Shown one piece after another: positions 23,976-34,483 of a stretch of DNA of 64,000 bases. The notes below the pieces were generated by a model. The model had not been told where the DNA came from, did not search any database, and saw nothing but the letters and a program-made list of their open reading frames with translations. The stretch is from Jiangella alkaliphila (lineage in GTDB: Bacteria; Actinomycetota; Actinomycetes; Jiangellales; Jiangellaceae). The stretch covers positions 3,569,278-3,633,277 of the forward strand of contig NZ_LT629791.1 of NCBI RefSeq assembly GCF_900105925.1, given 5' to 3'. Position 1 is the first letter of the stretch; every line of letters starts with the position of its first letter. The position numbers and the translations under genes are program-made.

Positions 23976-25238
23976 CTACCGGCTGCGCGTGTGCACGGTG
24001 AAGCCGAGTTGCTCGGTCATGTCGGGCAGTGTGGTGAACAGCGAGACGTCCTTGCCGTGGCAGGTCGACGGCACGATCTTGCCGCCGTGGTGGATGCCGT
24101 AGGCGATGCGGCCGGTGCTGGTGTACCGGTACCAGGCGCCGCCGCTGTCGCCGGGGCAGGTGTCGATGCCGTTGACGCGGGCCAGGTTGCGGGCGCTGGC
24201 GTCGTTGACGTCGGCGAGGACGCCGCAGCGGATCCCGGAGGCGGCGGACTGGGCCGCGATGCACAGCGTCTGGCCCGGCTGCATGCTCGTCTCGGAGGTG
24301 ATCCGCCTGGCCACGGCCAGCCGCTGGTTGGTGGCGTCCTCGTGGTACATCCAGCCCCACGTGGTGCTGTTCAGCCAGTACGTGTTGTCGATGCGGATGG
24401 CCGCCGCGTCGACGTCATTCCAGTTGTACCTGGCCCGCAGGGTGCCGACGGTCTGCGTGCCGTTGCCCCACCGGCTGCCGATGGCGCCGCAGTGGCCGGC
24501 GGTGAGCACCCACCGGCCGCCGCTGGTGGTCGAGTTCGCGGTGAACCCGGCCGAGCAGGAGTAGTTCTTCTCGGGGCCACGCCAGAGCTGCACCCCGGCG
24601 CGCAGTGGAGGGTCGCAGCGGCGGTGGGTGGTGCACGCCTCCGGGCCGGTCGTCTGCGCCGTCTGCGCCGTCGCCCGCATGGTGGCCGGCAGCGTCAGCG
24701 CGCCCCGGCGCACGCTGCTGAGCGTGCTCGCCGGCAGTTCGACGACGACCCGGTTGGTCTTCAGGTCGACGCCGGCGGTGGCGCCGGCCGGCACGCCGCG
24801 GCGCGTGCCCTCGTTGACGGCGTCGCGCTCGGCGATCAGCGTGGCGAGGCTGAAGTCGACGTCGTGCATGGCGACGTCGATGCCGCGGGCGGTCGCCGCG
24901 CGGGTGAACCTGGCCGCGGCCGCCGGCGTCGTCGACAGCAGGTGCTGGGTGTCGGTGGCGCCGTCGTACCAGGCGCCGCCGTAGGTGTCCTGCGACTCGG
25001 CGGCGAGCTGCTCGATCAACTCGACGCGTTCGTCCTCGGCGTCGATGCGGCGCAGTGCCTCGGCGTCGCTGACGCCGGGAAAGGCCTGTTGGAAGGCCTC
25101 GATGGCGGCGGCCTGCTCGAGACCGGTGAGCCGCGGCGGTGCGGCGATGGACGGAGTAGTGGTGGCGGATGCCGCGCCGAACAGGCCGGTGATGGCCAAA
25201 GCGGCGCAGGCGACGGCGAATGGGCGTCGTCGATTCAC
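23976..25238 (-). CDS. Secreted trypsin-like (S1) serine protease with propeptide
   Basis: A 420-residue pre-pro-protease. Residues 1-33 are a signal peptide, and an approximately 170-residue propeptide resembling streptogrisin/alpha-lytic protease pro-regions follows. The catalytic domain has 'WVLTAGHCG' (His), 'DVDAAAIRID' (Asp) and 'CPGDSGGAWYRY' (Ser), with paired cysteines as in extracellular proteases. It is probably exported and self-processed. It lies four bases from the convergent mannosidase gene. Confidence 0.9.
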   Translation of the reverse strand: MNRRRPFAVACAALAITGLFGAASATTTPSIAAPPRLTGLEQAAAIEAFQQAFPGVSDAEALRRIDAEDERVELIEQLAAESQDTYGGAWYDGATDTQHLLSTTPAAAARFTRAATARGIDVAMHDVDFSLATLIAERDAVNEGTRRGVPAGATAGVDLKTNRVVVELPASTLSSVRRGALTLPATMRATAQTAQTTGPEACTTHRRCDPPLRAGVQLWRGPEKNYSCSAGFTANSTTSGGRWVLTAGHCGAIGSRWGNGTQTVGTLRARYNWNDVDAAAIRIDNTYWLNSTTWGWMYHEDATNQRLAVARRITSETSMQPGQTLCIAAQSAASGIRCGVLADVNDASARNLARVNGIDTCPGDSGGAWYRYTSTGRIAYGIHHGGKIVPSTCHGKDVSLFTTLPDMTEQLGFTVHTRSR

Positions 25239-25397
25239 GGGGGGCTGCTCTCTCTACTCAGAGCCACGAGCCCTGCACGAATCGTGACAGATAGTGATGA
25301 TCTCGGAAATAGCGGGATCTGAGAATAAGAGATACCGGTCCGGACCGCATGTCGATCATGGGGTTCGGTGACCGACCCGAATTCGACGTCGATGTCA

Positions 25398-25438
25398 AGC
25401 GCGCCGCCGGGCTCCCGTGGGCAGCTCGGCGGCGCGCT
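25398..25438 (-). terminator. GC-rich hairpin after the ABC exporter gene
   Basis: Perfect 11-bp arms AGCGCGCCGCC and GGCGGCGCGCT with a 19-base loop lie about 40 bases past the minus-strand stop at 25477. The rest of the gap between 25239 and 25476 shows only the protease promoter region. Confidence 0.6.
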
Positions 25439-25476
25439 GATCTAGGTGGCGCTTGGCGCGCCGGGAGACGAGCCGG

Positions 25477-27273
25477 TCAGCTGACCGGCTGCGGAGTGGT
25501 GGCGATGCGTAGTGCGGCGACCAACTCGCGGTAGAGGTCGTCGGCCTGGAGCAGCTCCTGGTGGGTGCCGACGGCGCGGACCCGGCCGGCCTCCAGCAGC
25601 ACGATCTGGTCGGCGTCGACGACGGTCGAGAGCCGGTGCGCGATGGTCACGACGGCGCCGGTGGCGGCCTGGCGGCGGATGCCCTCGGCGACCGCGGCCT
25701 CGCTCAGCCCGTCCAGCTGCGCCGTGGCCTCGTCGAGCAGCAGCAGCTCGGCGTCGGTGACCAGCGCGCGGGCCAGCGCGACCCGCTGCCGCTCGCCGCC
25801 GGACATCGTCGTCGGCGACAGCTCGGTGTCGAGGCCGTGCTCCAGGTCGCGGACGCGGTCGTCCAGCCGGACCGTCCGGAGCGCCGCCCAGAGCTCGTCC
25901 TCGGTGGCGTCCGGCGCGGCGTAGGCGAGGTTCTCGCGCAGGGTGCCGGGGACCAGCGGGGTGTCCTGCTCGACGTAGGCGATGCGGCTGCGCAGGTCGG
26001 CCAGGCGCCAGTCGGCGAACGGGCGGCCGTCGAGCACGATCTCGCCGCGCTGCGGCTGCAGGAACTTCAGCAGCAGCGAGAAGATGGTCGTCTTGCCGGC
26101 GCCGGACGGCCCGATGATCGCCGTGTGCCCGTGCCGAGGGATGGTCAGGCTGACGCCGTCGAGCGCCGGCGCTGACTCGGGGGAGTAGCGGTACTCGACG
26201 TCGCGCAGCTCCAGCGCGGCGTCGTCGGCCATCGTCGTCGCGGCCGCCGGAACCGCCGTCGCCGCGTCGGACTCCGTCGCCATCGCGTCGATCTCGCCGA
26301 TGCGGGCGGCCGCCGCGAGCCCGGACTGCACCGACGTCATGCTCATCGTCAGCAGCATCACCGGCATCATCAGCTGGAACGCGTAGAGCAGGAACGCGAC
26401 CAGCGTGGTCACCGTCATCTCGCCGGCCGCGACCCGGTAGGCGCCGACGCCGAGGATCAGCATGATGGCGAGGTTGATGCCGCCGCCGGTGATGGTCCAC
26501 GCCCACGCCTCGAGCCGGACCGCGCGGATGCTCTTCTCCGCCGAGCGCTCGGCGTGCAGTGAGATCCGGGCGGTTTCGCGGGCCTCGGCCCGGGCCGCCT
26601 TCACCGTGCGCAACGCGCGCAGCACACCCTCGAGCCGTCCGCCGAGCGCGCCGACCTCCTCCTGCGCCTCCTGCTGCGCCTTGGCCAGCTTGGGCATCAG
26701 CAGCCCGGCGAGGATGCCGACGAGGACGATGACGCCCAGGGTGGTCCCGAGCAGGACGACGTCGAGGTAGGCCATCAGCGCCAGCGCGCCGACCAGCCCG
26801 ACCAGGCCGTTGACTCCGTTGACGATGCTGGAGGTGGTCGCCTCGCGGATCAGCATCGTGTCGGACGTGACCCGGGTGACCATCTCGCCGGGGCTGCGCG
26901 TGCCGAGCTCGGTCACCTTCGTCCGCAGCAGCTGGCGGACCATGCCGGTGCGGGCCGCCAGGATGATCCGCTCGGCCAGCGTGCCCAGCAGGATCGTCTG
27001 CACCAGCTCGATGACGGCGCCGGCGACCAGCAGCACGGCCAGCAACGTCACCGGTCCCCGCAACGACGCGTCGACCTCGAGCCCGTCGAGCACCGCCCGC
27101 GTCACCAGCGGCGTCACCAGCTCGGCGCCGGTCGCCACCAGCCCCAGCAGCAGGCCGACGATCAGGATGCGCTTGTGCGGGCGCGCGTAGGACCAGAGCA
27201 GCCGGATCTTCGCGCCGGTGGGCAGATCGGGCGTGGGCCGCTCCTCGGCGGGCGGGCTGTATGGGGCGCTCAT
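25477..27273 (-). CDS. ABC exporter with fused membrane and ATPase domains
   Basis: A 598-residue half-transporter. Residues about 25-310 form a six-helix membrane domain, and the ATPase follows with 'IIGPSGAGKTTIFSLLLKFLQP' (Walker A), 'TMSGGERQRVALARALVTDAELLLLDEATAQLD' (signature, Walker B) and 'VTIAHRLSTVVDADQIVLLEAGRV' (H-loop). It resembles multidrug or lipid exporters of the MsbA/BmrA type and probably works as a homodimer. The ATG at 27273 is chosen for the normal N-terminus; no strong ribosome site is visible. The divergent TetR gene at 27353 is the obvious regulator. Confidence 0.92.
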   Translation of the reverse strand: MSAPYSPPAEERPTPDLPTGAKIRLLWSYARPHKRILIVGLLLGLVATGAELVTPLVTRAVLDGLEVDASLRGPVTLLAVLLVAGAVIELVQTILLGTLAERIILAARTGMVRQLLRTKVTELGTRSPGEMVTRVTSDTMLIREATTSSIVNGVNGLVGLVGALALMAYLDVVLLGTTLGVIVLVGILAGLLMPKLAKAQQEAQEEVGALGGRLEGVLRALRTVKAARAEARETARISLHAERSAEKSIRAVRLEAWAWTITGGGINLAIMLILGVGAYRVAAGEMTVTTLVAFLLYAFQLMMPVMLLTMSMTSVQSGLAAAARIGEIDAMATESDAATAVPAAATTMADDAALELRDVEYRYSPESAPALDGVSLTIPRHGHTAIIGPSGAGKTTIFSLLLKFLQPQRGEIVLDGRPFADWRLADLRSRIAYVEQDTPLVPGTLRENLAYAAPDATEDELWAALRTVRLDDRVRDLEHGLDTELSPTTMSGGERQRVALARALVTDAELLLLDEATAQLDGLSEAAVAEGIRRQAATGAVVTIAHRLSTVVDADQIVLLEAGRVRAVGTHQELLQADDLYRELVAALRIATTPQPVS

Positions 27274-27352
27274 GGTCGCACAATGACACACTGCTGTCCC
27301 ATTTTCAAGGCCTGATGTTCTATTATGGTGGAGCTGTGTAATATGAGGCGGC

Positions 27353-27916
27353 GTGACGACGATCGACTCCGGCGTGCGCCAACGGACCCGGCGGGCCATC
27401 CTCGACGCGGCCGCCGCCGTGTGGGCCCGCGACTACTCCGCGTCCCTCGGCGACATCGCCGACCGCGCCGAGGTCAGCCGCAGCACCCTGCACCGCTACT
27501 TCCCCGAGCGCCAAGCCCTCGTCGACGCCCTGCTCATCGAGTCGCAGGCCCGGCTGGATGAGGCCTGGAACGCCGCCGTCGACGCCTCCACCACCCCGGT
27601 CGAGACGGTCGAGAACATCATGGCCGCCATCGTCGACCTCGCCGACCAGATCCTGTTCCTGTTCAGCGACCCCGTCCGCTTCGAGGGCAACCCCCACTGG
27701 AGCGACGAAGAAGACGAGGCCCTCCCCGACCTCGTCCGCGCCGCCCAGCGCGACGGCGACCTCGACGCCGACATCGCCCCCCAGTTCGTCATCGGCGTCA
27801 TGTACGCCCTCATCTACGTCACCGCCGAGTCGGTGGCCATGGGCACCCTGCCCCGCCACAAGGCCACCGAGACGCTGATCCGCATCTTCCGCCACGGCCT
27901 CTCGCCCCGCGTCTGA
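27353..27916 (+). CDS. TetR-family transcriptional regulator
   Basis: A 187-residue protein. The N-terminal helix-turn-helix reads 'RQRTRRAILDAAAAVWARDYSASLGDIADRAEVSRSTLHRYFPERQALVDALL', and a helical ligand domain follows. The GTG start follows GAGG. It is divergent from the ABC exporter with a 79-base AT-containing gap, the classical repressor/exporter arrangement. The ligand is unknown. Confidence 0.9.
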   Translation: MTTIDSGVRQRTRRAILDAAAAVWARDYSASLGDIADRAEVSRSTLHRYFPERQALVDALLIESQARLDEAWNAAVDASTTPVETVENIMAAIVDLADQILFLFSDPVRFEGNPHWSDEEDEALPDLVRAAQRDGDLDADIAPQFVIGVMYALIYVTAESVAMGTLPRHKATETLIRIFRHGLSPRV

Positions 27917-27936
27917 GGTGCCCGGCCCGGCGAGAC

Positions 27937-27978
27937 TGTGGCGGTTTGGTGGCGCCCTAGCCCCACCAAACCGCCACA
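27937..27978 (+). terminator. 16-bp perfect hairpin after the TetR gene
   Basis: TGTGGCGGTTTGGTGG and its exact reverse complement surround a 10-base loop, 20 bases past the TetR stop. The stem is long enough to stop transcription from either side. Confidence 0.65.
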
Positions 27979-27994
27979 TCGGCCAGGGACATCA

Positions 27995-28042
27995 ATGGGT
28001 GAGGGATCCGGGTTCCCATAGCTGCCCACATCCCTCACCCAT
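27995..28042. repeat. Second perfect inverted repeat (13 bp)
   Basis: ATGGGTGAGGGAT at 27995-28007 and its reverse complement at 28030-28042, with a 22-base spacer. It lies directly after the TetR hairpin and before the unknown gene at 28099. It may be a second terminator or a small repeated intergenic element. Confidence 0.55.
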
Positions 28043-28098
28043 CAGTTCGTGCGCGAGGCAACGATCGATGTGTCGGACCCGAGGACTAGCTTCACTTC

Positions 28099-28821
28099 AT
28101 GCCCATCGTCGGTCTCGATCGTGAACGGGGCTTCGCCCTGATCGCGGAGATGAACTCGACTCGAAACCTGCTCGCATACGGCCTGCGGGTCTTGCGGACT
28201 GCCGCGTTCGTCGAGACGACCCGCGATCCGATCCTCACGATGCTGTCCATCGGAGTTGAGAAGCTCTACAAACTGACCCTGGGCATCGTGGCCCTGGATC
28301 GAGACCAAGCGTGGCCGTCCGCCCAGGAGACGATGGCGTGGGGGCACAAACTCGATGAGATGCACGAGGCTGTCATGGCCGAGCTGCGCGTACGCACTGC
28401 CGACACGAGTGAACACGTGCGGGCGCGGTTCGCCGGGGTCGAGGCCGATCCCGTAGTCGAGCCGGTCATCGAGGCCCTCGACATGTACGGACGCAGGGGT
28501 CGGTTCTTCTTTCTCGACCTTCTCGGTGAGAAACCGCAATCATGGGTTGGCCCTGACGCCGCGTGGCAGAAGATCGAAAGTGCGGCCCTCGCCGATCCCG
28601 CAGTCGCAACCCTGTACAGCGCGACGACGACGAATGTCGGCGACAACGACATCTGGGCGGACTTTGTCGCAGGTCTCAACGAGCGGATTGCCTTGGCCGT
28701 CGAGCAGCTGTGGACCATGGTCGCAGTTTGCGGGCGGAACCACGCACTTGGCGAGACTGGTGTGGTGTTCGGGTTCGAGGTTCACCCAGGCGCTGTCGGG
28801 CGCCAGGTGTCAGGACGATAA
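28099..28821 (+). CDS. Unknown protein, possibly HEPN-like
   Basis: A 240-residue soluble, mostly helical protein that I do not recognise by family. The segment 'ILTMLSIGVEKLYKLTLGIVALDRDQAWPSAQETMAWGHKLDEMHEAVM' resembles the amphipathic 'G-E-K-L-K ... GH-L' pattern of HEPN-like proteins, but no clear R-x4-6-H RNase motif is visible. Codon use is less GC-rich than in its neighbours, suggesting later acquisition. No strong ribosome site precedes the ATG. It is flanked upstream by two perfect inverted repeats and convergent with the PHP gene, eight bases away. No function is assigned. Confidence 0.6.
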   Translation: MPIVGLDRERGFALIAEMNSTRNLLAYGLRVLRTAAFVETTRDPILTMLSIGVEKLYKLTLGIVALDRDQAWPSAQETMAWGHKLDEMHEAVMAELRVRTADTSEHVRARFAGVEADPVVEPVIEALDMYGRRGRFFFLDLLGEKPQSWVGPDAAWQKIESAALADPAVATLYSATTTNVGDNDIWADFVAGLNERIALAVEQLWTMVAVCGRNHALGETGVVFGFEVHPGAVGRQVSGR

Positions 28822-28829
28822 GGCGCTGG

Positions 28830-30034
28830 CTACGGGGTAAGGGCGACGACGGCGGCGGTGGCGGCGGTCTCGAGGCGATGCGGGCCGGGGGCACCGGGGA
28901 AGCGAGCGACCTCCCCGCGGACCACCTGACGCCGCCCCCAGACGTCGGCGAGCAGCAGGCCGTCGGCGCCCACCGCGAGCAATTCGCCGTCCACGCGCAA
29001 CAGCACCGGGTCGGCGACCGACCAGGACAAGGCCGTCCGGCCGGCCCGCAGCGCGTCCAGCACGTCCGGGACGGCAGGCGACGACGAAGCCACCCAGGTC
29101 ACCGGGCGGCCCAGCGGCCGGCCGTCGGCGGGGGAGTGGAAGTCCGACCCGCCGATCGGCACGGTGGACAGACCCCACGCCGTCCACCAGGCGAGCGGCC
29201 CGGTCCATTCGTGCGCCATCCAGGAGTGGTGGAAGATCTCCGCGAGCGGCGGCCGCTTCTCCAGCGGATGGTGCCACGAGCAGTCCCCGGCCAGCGGATG
29301 GTTGATCGACAGCAGCCCGCCGGCCGACTCCACCGCCGACACCCACGACGACGGCGGCTGACGGAAGTCGACCCAGGGGATGGGGCCGAACGCGTTGGCA
29401 TGGCCGCGGTCGGTCGTCACCTCCTGGCCGGGCAGCAAGGTGATCCCGTAAGCCGCACCCACCGACGGCAACACAGCGTGATGCGACACCGTGTTGTGGT
29501 CCGTGACGGCGAGCACGTCCAGCCCCGCCTCCACGCCGAGAGCGGCCAGCCCGGCCACCGGCAGCGAGCCGTCGGAGTGCAGCGTGTGGGCGTGGAAGTC
29601 GCAGGCCAGCCAGGTCAGCCCGGCGTCGGCGGGCAGCGAGCGGCGCGGCGGGCGCTCAGGAACAGGGGGTCCCGGGGGCTCCGGGTCCAGCGGCGCCGAC
29701 GGATCGTCCAGCGACAGGGAAAGGGTCACGGGCACCCCCTCGCCAGGCACCCGGTACAGCCCGAGCACGACCGACCACTCGCCCGGCTCCAGCGGCCCCG
29801 CGACGTACCCAGGCGTCGCCGCCGAAGCGGTCACCGTGAAACGCCGCCGCGCGCCGCCGGACCAGCCGCGCCAGCCGTCCACGCCCAAGCACCCGAGGTC
29901 GATCACCGCGCCGGCACCCGAGTACGACAACGACACCGAGACCGACCGCGTCCCGGCAGGCACCTCGAACGGCACCTCCAGGTACGGCGACGCCGCGCGG
30001 TCGGCCGGGAGCAGCCGCCGCGACAGCAGCGTCG

Positions 30035-30038
<4 letters not shown>
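28830..30038 (-). CDS. CehA/McbA-type PHP-domain metallohydrolase
   Basis: A 402-residue protein. About 135 N-terminal residues form a beta-rich domain, followed by a PHP domain with metal motifs 'ACDFHAHTLHSDGS', 'LAVTDHNTVSHH', 'LPGQEVTTDRGHANAFG', 'LLSINHP' and 'IGGSDFHSP'. PHP proteins of this group hydrolyse phosphoesters or carbamates. It overlaps the MalK-type ATPase gene by ATGA and is the last gene of the importer operon, so it probably acts on the imported compound, possibly a sugar phosphate or phosphodiester. Confidence 0.85.
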
Positions 30039-31128
<1,090 letters not shown>

Positions 31129-31129
<1 letters not shown>

Positions 31130-31950
31130 CAGCGCTTGATCCCTCCGTGGAAGCGGAAGCCGTACCGGCGGTTCACGAACAGATACATGAGCACGACCGG
31201 GATGGAGAACAGCAGGGAGAACGTGGAGATCAGGGCGAGGTTGGGCTGCCCGCCCTCGGTGTAGAAGGTGAACATGACGACGGCGGCCGGCTGCCGGTCG
31301 GGGGAGCGGAGCAGGATGAACGGCACCAGGAAGTTGCCCCACACCTGCACCACCGCCCAGACGGCGATGGTGGCCAGCCCGGGCCGGGCGATCGGGACGA
31401 CGACGTGGCGCAGGATCTGCAGCGACGACGCGCCGAACACCCGCGCCGACTCCTCGTAGGAGCGCGGCGTGGAGTCCATGAAGTCCTTGAGGATGAAGAT
31501 CGCCGTCGGCAGCAGCCCGCCGGTCAGCACCAGCACGACGCCGAGCTGCCGGTCGATCAGCCCGAGCTCGGTCATCAGCAGGAACGTCGGCACCATGGCC
31601 GCCGTCCCGGTCACGATCGACGAGAGCAGGAGCAGCAGGTAGAGCAGGGTGTCGCGGCCGGGGATCCGGACCCGCGACAGTGCGTACGACGCCAGCGCGG
31701 CCAGCACCAGCGTGATCGCCATCGTGCCGGCGGCGATGATCACCGAGTTGCCCAGCGACCGCATCGCGTACGGGTTGTCCCACAGTGTGCGGAAGTTCTC
31801 CAGTGTGAAGTCCGGCAGCGACACCTGCACCGTCGGCGCGGTGTCGAACGGCGCCGTCAGCAGCCACAGCAGCGGCAGCGCGAAGAACACGAAGACGAAA
31901 CCGACGAAGACGTACCGGCCGACCACACCCAACGCGCCACGGACCGTCAT
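31129..31950 (-). CDS. Carbohydrate ABC permease, MalG/UgpE type
   Basis: A 273-residue, six-helix permease. The cytoplasmic EAA loop 'EESARVFGASSLQILRHVVVPIARPGLATIAVW' is the docking site for the ATPase. It starts 'MTVRGALGVVGRYVFVGFVFVFFALPLLWLLTAPF' and overlaps the upstream permease gene by ATGA. Confidence 0.93.
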
Positions 31951-32906
31951 GGGCGCCGCTCCCTCAGCAACCGCAGATACACCGACGCGACGATCAGGTT
32001 GATGATGATCATGATCAGCGACAGCGCGGCGCCCTGCCCGAGCGCGCCGTCGCGCAGCGCCACCCGGTAGATGTAGATGCCGAGGATCTCGGTCTCTCCC
32101 TGCGGCCCGCCTGCGGTGATCAGGTACGGCGCGAACACGTTGAACGTCCACAACGTGATCAGCAGCGTGTTGGTGAGGATGTGGCCGCGGATGTTCGGCA
32201 GCACGACGTCGCGCAGCGTGGCGAACGTGCCGGCGCCGGCCATCCGGGCGGTCTCGAACTGCGACGGCGGCACCGACGCCAGCGCCGAGCTGAACAGCAG
32301 CATCGAGAACGCCGTGCCGTTCCAGATGTTGAAGATGATGATCGACTGCATCGGGTACTCGAGCAGCCACGCCGTGCCGTCGCTGCCGAGCAGTGCATTC
32401 AGCGTGCCCTCGCGCCGGTCCAGCAGTGCCAGCCACAGGAACGCCACCACCGATGCCGGGATGATCCAGGCCAGCAGGACCACGGTCTCCAGCACCGACC
32501 GGACGGCGGGCCGCAGCCGCCGCGCCGTCCAGGCCAGCGCGAACCCCAGGATCGACTGCCCGATGATCGCGGAGAAGAACACGAACACCAGCGTCAGCAG
32601 CAGCGAGTTGCGAAACGCCGGGTCGCTGAGCGCGTCGGTGTAGTTCTCGGTGCCGACGAACTCCGGCTCGGCCGCGGCCAGCCCGGTCAGCCGCCAGTTG
32701 GTCAGCCCCAGGTAGAGCGTCCAGATCGCCGGGAAGACCAGGAAGATCGCGACGACCAGCAGCGCCGGCGCGACGAACCCGGTGGCCCGCCAGCGGCCGA
32801 GGCCGGCCGCGTCGCCGTCGTCGACGGGACGGGTCCGGCGGGCGCCGCCCGGAGGCGCGCCCGCCGGCCCGGTGTCGAGCTCAGTCGGCGATGGAACCGT
32901 CGCCAC
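31947..32906 (-). CDS. Carbohydrate ABC permease, MalF/UgpA type
   Basis: A 319-residue permease with about six hydrophobic segments, starting 'RATGFVAPALLVVAIFLVFPAIWTLYLGLTNW'. The EAA-like loop is 'FETARMAGAGTFATLRDVVLPNIRGHILTNTLLI'. The GTG at 32906 is chosen because GGAGGG lies eight bases upstream; the GTG at 32927 would add seven residues. Either start overlaps the end of the binding-protein gene. Confidence 0.9.
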   Translation of the reverse strand: MATVPSPTELDTGPAGAPPGGARRTRPVDDGDAAGLGRWRATGFVAPALLVVAIFLVFPAIWTLYLGLTNWRLTGLAAAEPEFVGTENYTDALSDPAFRNSLLLTLVFVFFSAIIGQSILGFALAWTARRLRPAVRSVLETVVLLAWIIPASVVAFLWLALLDRREGTLNALLGSDGTAWLLEYPMQSIIIFNIWNGTAFSMLLFSSALASVPPSQFETARMAGAGTFATLRDVVLPNIRGHILTNTLLITLWTFNVFAPYLITAGGPQGETEILGIYIYRVALRDGALGQGAALSLIMIIINLIVASVYLRLLRERRP

Positions 32907-34302
32907 CGACGATGCCCTCCAGCTCACTCTGGTAGTCCGCCGCCGCGTCGTCGGCCGACGTGCCGGACGACACCGCCGCCGTCGCGTTCTGCAGCGCCAC
33001 CGAGACCTGCGGGTAGACCGCCAGCGCCGGCCGGTACGCGGTGATCGGCAGCACCTCTTCGGCGATGAAGGCCATCAGCGGGTCGCCGGCCAGCGCGTCG
33101 GCGTTGACGTCGTCGCGCGGGGTGATGCGCGCGCCGCCGATCTCGATCATCGCCTGGAGCGCCTCGGGGGAGTTCATGAACATCATCAGCTCCCACGCCT
33201 GCTGCGGGAACTCGGTGTTCGGGTTGATGACGCGGCCGGTGCCGCCGGACATGCTGACGAAGTCCTGCCCGTTGAGGCCGGCGCCGGGCTCGCGGGCCGG
33301 GATCCTCGCCCAGCCGACGACCTCGTCGCGGTTGGTCATGGGCGCGATGCCGCCGTCGGGGTTGATCACCGAGCGCCACAGGTAGTCGCTCTCGATCAGC
33401 ATGCCGAGCTGGCCGCTGGCGAACAGCTGGAACGACGTGTCGCGGCCCTGGGCCTCCTGCTGCAGCAGCGGGTCGCCGAGCGCCTCGTCGCCGTACACCT
33501 GGCCGTAGAAGTCGAGTACCTCGGTGACGCCCTCGGACGCGCCGGTCCAGGCGTCGTCCGCCCAGATCTCCTCGCCGGTGCCGGCCAGCAGCGGCAGGAA
33601 GCCCTGCATCGTCGTCGCCTCGCCCATCGGGACGCCGGCGTTGACCTGCAGCGGGGTGACGCCGTCGAGCTGCTTGAGCGCCCGAGCGGCCTCGAGGATC
33701 TCGTCCCAGCTGGTGGGCTGCCAGTCCTCAGGCAGCCCGGCCTGCGCGAACAGGTCCTTGTTGAAGTAGATGACGCGGCCGTCGGTGCCGACGGGGATGC
33801 CGTAGGCCTGGTCGTCGAACGACATGGCCTGCTGGACGGCCTCGGGGATCTGCTCCCAGCCGTCCCAGTCCTCGACGGCGTCGCCGGCGACGTCGGTGAG
33901 CGGCGCGATGTAGCCGGCCTCGGCGAACTCTCCGGTCCAGATGCCGTCGATGCTGATGATGTCGCCACCGGCGCCGGACTGCAGGTCCAGGGCGATCTTC
34001 GTCTTGTAGTCCTCGTCGTCGACGCCGTTCTCCTCGAACTCGATGGTGACGTCGACGCCCTGCTCCTCCTGCATGGCGGTGAACTCGGGGATCACGTAGT
34101 CGGTGATCCAGGCGGCGCCCTCGGAGTTCTTGCCGCCGGCGATGGCGTTGTCGGTGATGGTCAGGGTGACCTCGGTGGCGTCGGCGTTCTGGGAGGCGTC
34201 GCCGCCCGCGGAGCCGCCGTCGTCGTCACTTCCGCACGCCGCCAGGACGAGCGCCGCAGCAAGCAGGCCGGCCATGCCGCCGAGCCCGGTGTTGATCCTC
34301 AT
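32881..34302 (-). CDS. Extracellular solute-binding lipoprotein
   Basis: A 473-residue lipoprotein with signal peptide and lipobox 'LLAAALVLAACGS', so the Cys near residue 23 is probably lipidated. The mature part is a family 1 sugar-type binding protein, with 'VPMGEATTMQGFLPLLAGTGEEIWADDAWTGASEG' and 'FPQQAWELMMFMNSPEALQAM'. It captures the substrate for the two permeases and is the first gene of the importer operon. The linked phosphoesterase suggests a sugar phosphate or glycerophosphodiester; this is inference. Confidence 0.92.
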   Translation of the reverse strand: MRINTGLGGMAGLLAAALVLAACGSDDDGGSAGGDASQNADATEVTLTITDNAIAGGKNSEGAAWITDYVIPEFTAMQEEQGVDVTIEFEENGVDDEDYKTKIALDLQSGAGGDIISIDGIWTGEFAEAGYIAPLTDVAGDAVEDWDGWEQIPEAVQQAMSFDDQAYGIPVGTDGRVIYFNKDLFAQAGLPEDWQPTSWDEILEAARALKQLDGVTPLQVNAGVPMGEATTMQGFLPLLAGTGEEIWADDAWTGASEGVTEVLDFYGQVYGDEALGDPLLQQEAQGRDTSFQLFASGQLGMLIESDYLWRSVINPDGGIAPMTNRDEVVGWARIPAREPGAGLNGQDFVSMSGGTGRVINPNTEFPQQAWELMMFMNSPEALQAMIEIGGARITPRDDVNADALAGDPLMAFIAEEVLPITAYRPALAVYPQVSVALQNATAAVSSGTSADDAAADYQSELEGIVGGDGSIAD

Positions 34303-34363
34303 CGATCCTCCAGAGCAACCGAACCTCGATGTCCGGCTGTCAGATTGTCATGACTTTCTGACG

Positions 34364-34375
34364 AGGTCTAGACCT
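34364..34375. promoter_or_regulatory. DasR-like operator AGGTCTAGACCT
   Basis: A 12-bp perfect palindrome in the divergent gap between the binding-protein gene and the GntR gene. GGTCTAGACC is the core of sites bound by DasR/HutC-type GntR regulators. It probably controls both genes. Confidence 0.65.
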
Positions 34376-34483
34376 TCCGTGAGCTGTGACCTCACTGGTA
34401 CCTCATATGCCTGGTCACACGGACCGGCGAGCAAATGTCCTAACATACTGACGTACGCATCAGCCAGGAGGAGGGGGTTCGGC

